This document shows, piece by piece, positions 6,490 to 10,295 of a stretch of 10,295 nt of DNA. A program made the position numbers and the translations under genes. The stretch is from contig CALFXQ010000306.1 of assembly GCA_937958285.1 (NCBI GenBank), positions 1 through 10,295 on the forward strand. The letters run 5' to 3'. Position 1 is the first letter of the stretch. Each line of letters starts with the position of its first letter. The stretch comes from an uncultured Fusibacter sp. (lineage in GTDB: Bacteria > Bacillota > Clostridia > Peptostreptococcales > Acidaminobacteraceae). Below the pieces are notes generated by a model. That model worked only from the letters and a program-made list of their open reading frames with translations, made no database searches and was not told where the DNA came from.

Positions 6490-7227
6490 TTATTGCAATA
6501 AAGTAGGCAAAAGCATAAATAATGCAATGACATCTGTGAAGTTGCACAGACAATGCACTAAAATTGCCAGTAGCAGCGAGTCTTTTTTGTAGACCACCCA
6601 GTAAAGAGGCAGCATCGCCACGAGTCTTGTCATGATCAACCAAGGTGACCACATGTGATATAGGGAAAAGAGGAGTGTGTTTAATAACACCCCGAGAGCA
6701 CCCAACCACTTTATATGTGCTAGCAAATAACCTCTAAAAAAAAGCTCCTCGACAATTGGTCCTATCAGCGTTAAAACCAGTAGCTGTAAAACCAATGTTA
6801 AAATCAGTTTGCTGTCGCTGTAGACACTTAAATCCTCAACTAAGATATAACCGCTCGGCATCCACTGTGATGTTGCCTCCAGAAAGAAGTCTGTAACCGG
6901 CTTAAGCGCTGTCATCAGAACCCCGACTACGATAAATAGACCCACAGTGTAAGCTGAATAGGCTTTCTTGCTCATTTTTTTTTGCAAACCAAGAATCCCT
7001 CGCAAGCGATAGGAACCCGTCTTCTTTTTTGCCACAAAGTGCAGTATACCAAGCTCAATTGGCACGAGAAAGATAAGTACTGCAACACTAAGCACAAAGA
7101 CCCTTGGATAGCTTTCAAATACTGAAAACCTTAGAAGCATGCCATAACCAACTGCGACTGCAATTCCAGGTAGTAAGTGAAGCGCAATAACACTCCATAG
7201 GTTTGGGATTTCTCGATTTTCTGTCAT
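6490..7227 (-). CDS. CPBP-family intramembrane metalloprotease (CAAX-like)
   Basis: A 245-aa membrane protein with about seven or eight hydrophobic segments. All three motifs of the CPBP (Rce1-like, ABI) family are present: EELFFRG (E160, E161, R165), the FxxxH motif FSLYH (F187, H191) and HCLCN (H225, N229). These carry the metal-binding and catalytic residues, so activity is possible. In Bacillota such proteins are linked to bacteriocin immunity, stress signalling or lipid-peptide processing; nothing here picks one. The start at 7227 (MTENREIPN) is preferred to the ATG at 7242 because GGAGG (7236-7240) lies within the longer reading, eight bases before 7227. It follows the MerR gene by 68 bp. 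The C-terminus may be frameshifted: another frame continues with a hydrophobic helix and basic tail up to 6428, three bases before the AraC ATG. Confidence 0.9.
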   Translation of the reverse strand: MTENREIPNLWSVIALHLLPGIAVAVGYGMLLRFSVFESYPRVFVLSVAVLIFLVPIELGILHFVAKKKTGSYRLRGILGLQKKMSKKAYSAYTVGLFIVVGVLMTALKPVTDFFLEATSQWMPSGYILVEDLSVYSDSKLILTLVLQLLVLTLIGPIVEELFFRGYLLAHIKWLGALGVLLNTLLFSLYHMWSPWLIMTRLVAMLPLYWVVYKKDSLLLAILVHCLCNFTDVIALFMLLPTLLQ

Positions 7228-7235
7228 GGTGTAAA

Positions 7236-7270
7236 CCTCCATAGTTAATTAACAACAGTTTAAACTATGG
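7236..7270 (-). promoter_or_regulatory. Dyad overlapping the ribosome binding site of the CPBP gene
   Basis: On the minus strand CCATAGTT (7270-7263) and AACTATGG (7246-7239) are perfect inverse complements, separated by 16 bases that can add pairs (TTTAA against TTAAT). The right arm overlaps the first two bases of GGAGG (7240-7236). It could be an RNA hairpin that partly hides the ribosome binding site, or an operator. No T-run follows, so it is not an intrinsic terminator. Confidence 0.45.
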
Positions 7271-7295
7271 GACCGTACCAAGGTAAAGCAGAAAA

Positions 7296-8078
7296 TTAAT
7301 CTACAGGAACAAATAGTTCTAAATAGGATTTGGAGTGTTCTGCCTTTGGTGCAATAAGAATCATCTTAAGAAATGCGATGTTCTTGTCTTTTAGTCCATG
7401 ATCAAACATATACTGTTTTACGCGATAAAATACTTCTTGAATTGCTAGAGCGCTCTCAAGTCGGTCTTCGATAACAGTATAGACGCACTTGTTGTACTGT
7501 ATTTTTTTACCGCCTTCTGGGGCTGGATTTGGTTGCATGTTAACAATTAGCATTTTACTCGATATGAGCCCATTATCATCGTAGTTCAACTGCCGCACCA
7601 TGCTCTTGATAATGGATGTTCCACCCAACTCAGATTGAACCTGATGTATCGCATCAAACTCCTCAAAGGCTACAAAATCCGAAACTTCACCGAGGACTTC
7701 TAGAGGGCCTAAGGGTCTAATAGAAAACTTGTTGTACTGCGACAGTATGGCATCACAGCCTTCTATGAGAGAATCCATTCGATTGGCTACTCGAGATAAT
7801 CTCCCGATTTCTTCATAAACTATTGCTCTTTTTTCTGTTACAACTGCCTTTATTTCTTCAATGCTCAATGTGCTGTGAATGCACTTAATCGTCTTAAAAT
7901 CGATGTCTAGTGATCGGTAAAAATCTATCGATAAAATAGCGAGAATATCCTCATAGGTATATTTTCTATACTGATTACTATCATCCTGATTTGGCTCGAT
8001 AATGCCCTTTTCCTCATAATACCGCAATTTGTCTCTAGAAATGCCGATAATTTTTGCGATTTCTCCAATCGTATACAC
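7296..8078 (-). CDS. MerR-family regulator with GyrI-like effector domain (BmrR/TipA type)
   Basis: A 260-aa activator. Residues 1-70 form the MerR winged helix: MYTIGEIAKIIGISRDKLRYYEEKGIIEP, with the typical LRYYEEKGII, followed by the YRKYTYEDI wing. A coiled-coil linker (about 75-110) leads to a C-terminal GyrI-like/SOUL-fold ligand domain of about 145 residues, as in BmrR, which senses hydrophobic or cationic drugs. No metal-binding cysteine cluster is seen, which speaks against a metal sensor. Start is a GTG at 8078 with GAGAGG six bases upstream; nearby ATGs are out of frame. It is the first gene of a minus-strand row with CPBP, AraC and VOC genes, so it may activate itself and the CPBP gene. 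Family call secure, ligand unknown. Confidence 0.92.
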   Translation of the reverse strand: MYTIGEIAKIIGISRDKLRYYEEKGIIEPNQDDSNQYRKYTYEDILAILSIDFYRSLDIDFKTIKCIHSTLSIEEIKAVVTEKRAIVYEEIGRLSRVANRMDSLIEGCDAILSQYNKFSIRPLGPLEVLGEVSDFVAFEEFDAIHQVQSELGGTSIIKSMVRQLNYDDNGLISSKMLIVNMQPNPAPEGGKKIQYNKCVYTVIEDRLESALAIQEVFYRVKQYMFDHGLKDKNIAFLKMILIAPKAEHSKSYLELFVPVD

Positions 8079-8123
8079 AGCATGCCTCTCATTTCTTATC
8101 TTTCGATTAAGCGATACCTAGTA

Positions 8124-8142
8124 GAACAAATTATTTTTGTTC
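8124..8142. repeat. Perfect 7-bp dyad upstream of the MerR gene
   Basis: GAACAAA (8124-8130) and TTTGTTC (8136-8142) around a 5-bp centre, about 46 bp before the MerR start codon. It could be an operator in the MerR promoter region. It also overlaps the stop codon of the decayed reading frame that ends at 8131, so it could be a relic. Confidence 0.35.
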
Positions 8143-8268
8143 CCATGCCTGTAATACACCATTGTGATCATACGCATAAACCTTTTACCATGGCATTGGT
8201 ATATTTTTTACGCTAGCACAACCTTCGTTTCTGATAATGTCAGGTATGCTTAAACCAATTGTACATTT
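8131..8268 (-). pseudogene. Decayed reading frame of unknown identity
   Basis: One minus-strand frame runs from 8268 to the stop at 8131 with a single internal TAA (8185-8187). Its translation looks protein-like: GLSIPDIIRNEGCASVKN, IPMPW, then after the stop KVYAYDHNGVLQAWEQK. There is no start codon with a ribosome binding site, and the 5' end runs into the recombinase remnant in another frame. I do not recognise the family. It is either the tail of a gene lost to deletion or a chance open stretch; the natural-looking C-terminus favours the former. No function is proposed. Confidence 0.4.
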
Positions 8269-8630
8269 TTATCCTCGACATCATCAATTAAAAAACTGCC
8301 ATCGGCAGCTCGTTGCTTTATTTCCCATTTTATATTATCACTTCTTGTTCAAATATTACACGAACTCCGAGAATCATTAACTGATTTAAAGCCTGCAATA
8401 TCTCCACGGTATCTCTCCCAAAGCGACTGATATTTTTCGTAAGCATAAATTCTATCAACCAAAAGCCATTGTGGAGTAGTGGCTACCAATCGTGTAAATG
8501 CAGATACTTGTACAGCAAGGCTTTTTAATTGCTCCACATCGTTTGTACTTACCTTGGCATAAACAGCAACCCACTTTTCTCTTTTAGGAGGTTCAGGCAG
8601 TATGGAATGTATTCCTGAATTTTCAGTCAT
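8250..8630 (-). pseudogene. Large serine recombinase remnant with internal deletions and frame changes
   Basis: Remains of a resolvase/invertase-type site-specific recombinase of clostridial mobile elements. Frame 1 from 8630 gives the N-terminus REKWVAVYAKVSTNDVEQLK, with the catalytic serine in YAKVS (usual YARVS, so the neighbouring arginine is lysine here), then FTRLVATTPQWLLVD. Near 8450 the good reading switches to another frame: LTKNISRFGRDTVEILQ, ALNQLMILGVRVIFEQE, matching the core of the catalytic domain. At about 8342 it returns to the first frame with RSDNIKWEIKQRAADGS, resembling the SENIKWGIKRG segment that follows the catalytic domain, and stops at 8250. The stretches expected between the pieces (YxDEGxSGT region; the SM...AQEES region) are missing, so there are at least two deletions. 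No zinc ribbon or coiled-coil domain follows. Full-length relatives are about 500 aa; this one cannot work. Confidence 0.8.
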
Positions 8631-8640
8631 GACAAAACAT

Positions 8641-8652
8641 CTGTAATTACAG
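8641..8652. repeat. Perfect 12-bp palindrome
   Basis: CTGTAATTACAG, with weaker flanking symmetry (AACA before, TGTT after). It lies between the XRE gene stop (8676) and the recombinase remnant start (8630). It may be a regulator site of the lost element or the recombinase promoter; there is no T-run for a terminator. Confidence 0.4.
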
Positions 8653-8675
8653 GTTTGTTGGTAAGTTGAAGCTTG

Positions 8676-9182
8676 TTACTGTCTCTTTAATAAGCGCTGC
8701 TTGAAAGCTTTGATTCGCTGGCCATAACGACTTGTAAAGACGATTCCACAAATAACTAATCCAATTCCTGCGCCTTGAGCAAACACTGAAATATTACTTA
8801 ATACTTCATAATTGCTAAGTGCCGTATGATTTACGATGCTGGAAGCAAGCCATAAAATTGCTCCAACTAATAGAACCCAATGCACACGATTGTTATGGCG
8901 CTCTGTCTCTGAATGTGTATATTCAACTACCTTTAAAACAGTATCTTCTATCTCTTTATTCATTATCTCGCTTTTCCTTTCTCCATCAAGTAGTTCTCGA
9001 AGGTCAACTTCATAAAAATCAGATATATCGATTAGTACATCTAAGTCTGGCATATTATTACCATTCTCCCACCGAGATACTGTTCTGTTTGACACATTAA
9101 ACTTTTCTGCTAGTTGGTCTTGTGTTAGTCCTTTCTGCTTGCGAAGTTCCTTTAAGAACACGCCAATTTTTACCTGATCCAT
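8676..9182 (-). CDS. XRE-family HTH regulator with two membrane helices
   Basis: A 168-aa protein. Residues about 6-62 are a Cro/CI-type helix-turn-helix domain: FLKELRKQKGLTQDQLAEKF, then VSNRTVSRWENGNNMPDLD, the standard form in Bacillota. A charged linker leads to two hydrophobic segments, VHWVLLVGAILWLASSIVN and ISVFAQGAGIGLVICGIVF, and a basic tail ending KQRLLKRQ. This makes a membrane-anchored regulator, a common Bacillota architecture whose signals are mostly unknown. Start ATG at 9182 with a strong AAAGGAGG (9191-9198) eight bases upstream. It stands alone between the recombinase remnant and a 420-bp gene-poor stretch; it may have belonged to a former mobile element or be an ordinary chromosomal regulator. 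Confidence 0.9.
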   Translation of the reverse strand: MDQVKIGVFLKELRKQKGLTQDQLAEKFNVSNRTVSRWENGNNMPDLDVLIDISDFYEVDLRELLDGERKSEIMNKEIEDTVLKVVEYTHSETERHNNRVHWVLLVGAILWLASSIVNHTALSNYEVLSNISVFAQGAGIGLVICGIVFTSRYGQRIKAFKQRLLKRQ

Positions 9183-9603
9183 TTCTTTTGCCTCCTTTCA
9201 AAACGAATACTATCAAAAATGTCCGATTAAAAACACGACACAAAGCGAGAAATGCCCTGTTTTATCACCCGACATGGTATGTCTACCATTCAATTTCTCT
9301 TTTCTTCCTGCAAATTCAAATTTGTCTCTATTTCATCTAAATTATCATTTGGATCCAACTTTTTGCATTTAAGAAAACCCACTTAATATCTCTGATTTTT
9401 CTCTAACTCGCTATGTCATCTATATTTTAGCCCTTTTTTCGTCTGTTTTTGCCCCGAAATTGGACAAAACCACTATTTGTTGTAGTCAAACTCTACCTTT
9501 TCGCACTTGAACCTTTGCGCGTCATCAGATTTATCGCTTCTACGTGCCTTGAGTAGACAAAAATAATGTCGTGTGAACCTATTGGGGCCTTGGCAGTAAT
9601 GAA
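9183..9603. other. Gene-poor stretch with two short coding-like remnants
   Basis: About 420 bases without an intact gene; T-rich on the plus strand. Besides the XRE ribosome binding site, it holds on the minus strand a GTG-started 30-codon reading at 9382-9290 ending in LDEIETNLNLQEEKRN, with no good ribosome binding site, and the methyltransferase-like tail listed separately. I see no tRNA-like structure, no tandem repeat and no convincing promoter. Confidence 0.5.
9493..9603 (-). pseudogene. Possible C-terminal tail of an RlmD/Rum-type 23S rRNA uracil methyltransferase
   Basis: The minus-strand frame from 9603 to the TAG at 9493-9495 ends in DIIFVYSRHVEAINLMTRKG and SSAKR. RlmD/TrmA-family enzymes end with a pattern like VDMFPxTxHVExVxLM, and the match to F-x-x-x-x-HVEA-x-x-LM is good though without FP. 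Only the last 25 or so residues are present and there is no start codon. The 3' end of rum genes is a known integration site for phages and integrative elements with serine recombinases, and a wrecked serine recombinase lies 0.9 kb away. The identification rests on a short motif. Confidence 0.35.
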
Positions 9604-9771
9604 TCATCTAATTATCAATCCTTCATAAATAACAAGAGCATTTTCACTGGTCCCACTTATAGCATTAATCATTTTCAAATCTTCTTCGCGAATAGTTGTA
9701 ATGCTTCTTGAAATCTCCACTGCCTCTTGAGCTGTTTCAATAACCCCAGATAAAAATAAGCCAAGTTTCAT
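9604..9771 (-). CDS. Small hypothetical protein (55 aa)
   Basis: Begins MKLGLFLSGVIETAQEAVEI and ends ENALVIYEGLIIR; 55 residues with a mildly amphipathic helical pattern, no cysteines, no clear membrane helix and no motif I recognise. The start at 9771 is preferred to the ATG at 9786 because GGAGGG (9777-9782) lies five bases before it and inside the longer reading. The good ribosome binding site argues for real translation. Upstream are two 17-bp tandem repeats. After its TGA the same frame stays open into the methyltransferase-like tail, so a C-terminal change of an older gene is also possible. Confidence 0.5.
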   Translation of the reverse strand: MKLGLFLSGVIETAQEAVEISRSITTIREEDLKMINAISGTSENALVIYEGLIIR

Positions 9772-9783
9772 AATCACCCTCCG

Positions 9784-9820
9784 CATGTATATTAGGTAAT
9801 CATGTGTATTAGGTAATCAT
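9784..9820. repeat. 17-bp tandem direct repeat upstream of the 55-aa ORF
   Basis: CATGTATATTAGGTAAT (9784-9800) is followed directly by CATGTGTATTAGGTAAT (9801-9817) and CAT; one base differs. The repeats abut the ribosome binding site of the small ORF on its upstream side. They may be a tandem regulator site or a simple duplication. Confidence 0.7.
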
Positions 9821-9885
9821 TCATAGTAAGTCTGTTGATTGCGCCTTATTGAATGTTGGACTAACATAGTTTTGTGTCTGATACA

Positions 9886-9908
9886 CTTTAGTCGAGCTAA
9901 GTGTCAAT
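9886..9908. terminator. Hairpin downstream of the isochorismatase-family gene
   Basis: ACACTTTAG and CTAAGTGT flank a short loop in the gap after the stop at 9936 on the minus strand, giving eight pairs with one bulged base. There is no clear U-run on either side, so termination is only possible, not shown. Confidence 0.3.
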
Positions 9909-9935
9909 ATAGCGAAGTTCGAACTGATAACTATT

Positions 9936-10295
9936 TTATTGCTTAAATTCAAATTGAACCGCAGTCTGAGTTTCATTGCTTCGATCAGGATATTCTAACC
10001 ACTTAATTGTGGTATTCAATTCTAAAATTATGTCTTTTGCCTCGATGACAACGCCATCTCCGTAATCTAATGATTCTGTCGTGTGTGCATCACTGATGAG
10101 ACAAATGCTATATCCTCTCTCTAATGCAGCATATGCGGTTGCACGAATACACCAGTTTGTTGCTGCACCTACCAAGACTATCTTCTTTACTTCAAGATGT
10201 TTAATTAAATCACTTAAATTGGTTTTTTCAAATGAGGAATTATACTCCTTTTCAATATAGTAGTCATCCTTTGATTGGTCAAGTCTTGGGTCAAT
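9936..10295 (-). CDS. Isochorismatase-family cysteine hydrolase (5' end beyond window)
   Basis: The C-terminal 119 residues are visible; family members are about 170-200 aa, so roughly a third is cut off by the window edge. The nucleophile is in VGAATNWCIRATAYAALERG (the C of TNWC), inside the family signature G-x-x-T-N-x-C-V-x-x-T-A-x-x-A, followed by the strand YSICLISDA. The catalytic-triad lysine is probably that in YYIEKEYNSSFEKTNL, as in other members; the triad aspartate would lie outside the window. The family includes isochorismatase, nicotinamidase and carbamoyl-sarcosine amidase; this resembles the generic YwoC/YcaC-like hydrolases and the substrate is unknown. The frame is open to position 10295, so an internal start is not needed. 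Its neighbour downstream is the 55-aa ORF on the same strand, 164 bp away. Confidence 0.88.
   Translation of the reverse strand: MDPRLDQSKDDYYIEKEYNSSFEKTNLSDLIKHLEVKKIVLVGAATNWCIRATAYAALERGYSICLISDAHTTESLDYGDGVVIEAKDIILELNTTIKWLEYPDRSNETQTAVQFEFKQ

Noticed and set aside
7228..7242. ATG at 7242 as start of the CPBP gene
   Set aside because: The GGAGG motif lies downstream of it and fits the ATG at 7227; nothing like a ribosome binding site precedes 7242.
9122..9340. 72-codon plus-strand open frame
   Set aside because: Overlaps the start of the XRE gene on the opposite strand; no ribosome binding site and low-complexity tail.
9772..9786. ATG at 9786 as start of the small ORF
   Set aside because: It lies in the tandem repeat and upstream of GGAGGG, which fits the ATG at 9771.
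9936..10175. TTG at 10175 as start of the isochorismatase-family gene
   Set aside because: The frame is open to the window edge and the upstream part has family features including the likely catalytic lysine, so the gene is cut, not short.
1..10295. CRISPR array, tRNA or rRNA genes, intact insertion sequence
   Set aside because: No regularly spaced repeats, no cloverleaf-like stretch, and no transposase with terminal inverted repeats were seen on reading.

Overview
The window looks like a chromosomal accessory region of a Bacillota bacterium, probably of the clostridial side. The reasons are strong AGGAGG-type ribosome binding sites in front of nearly every gene, moderate to low GC, several small one-component regulators (TetR, AraC, MerR, XRE), and a decayed recombinase of the type found in clostridial mobile elements. 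No rRNA, tRNA or CRISPR array was seen. The genus cannot be named from sequence alone.

Layout. (1) 1-1709, minus: catalase-peroxidase KatG, cut by the left edge so that the C-terminal part is missing. Its upstream region holds a 12-bp direct repeat and a weak PerR-like box. (2) 1910-5051: a TetR repressor (minus) diverges from a two-gene operon (plus) of a GT1 glycosyltransferase (sterol/macrolide-type) and a DHA3-like MFS exporter. The control region has a good promoter (TTGATA, 17 bp, TATACT) with dyads around the -35 box and just after the expected transcription start. A long hairpin at 5074-5119 separates this unit from the next one. (3) 8078 down to 5150, minus: MerR with a GyrI-like ligand domain, a CPBP (CAAX-like) membrane protease, an AraC-type regulator and a small VOC/glyoxalase-fold protein, all in one direction with gaps of 65 to 90 bp. 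AraC and VOC are visibly more AT-rich. (4) 8131-8630, minus: the wreck of a large serine recombinase plus an unidentified decayed reading frame. (5) 9182 down to 8676, minus: XRE regulator with two membrane helices. (6) 9183-9603: no intact gene, but a short open stretch resembles the C-terminal tail of an RlmD/Rum-type 23S rRNA uracil methyltransferase, a known insertion target for serine-recombinase elements. (7) 9771 down to 9604: an unknown 55-aa ORF preceded by 17-bp tandem repeats. (8) 9936-10295, minus: isochorismatase-family cysteine hydrolase, cut by the right edge.

How the parts fit. KatG is peroxide defence. The TetR/glycosyltransferase/MFS unit reads as a self-contained detoxification or modify-and-export cassette induced by a hydrophobic ligand (inference). 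The MerR-led cluster suggests a second ligand-responsive stress unit. The recombinase remnant together with the possible methyltransferase tail suggests that 8.1-9.6 kb is the scar of an old integrated element. I found no clearly new multi-gene system; the best leads are the operator architecture of the glycosyltransferase cassette, the recombinase/attachment-site scar and a possible frameshift at the end of the CPBP gene.
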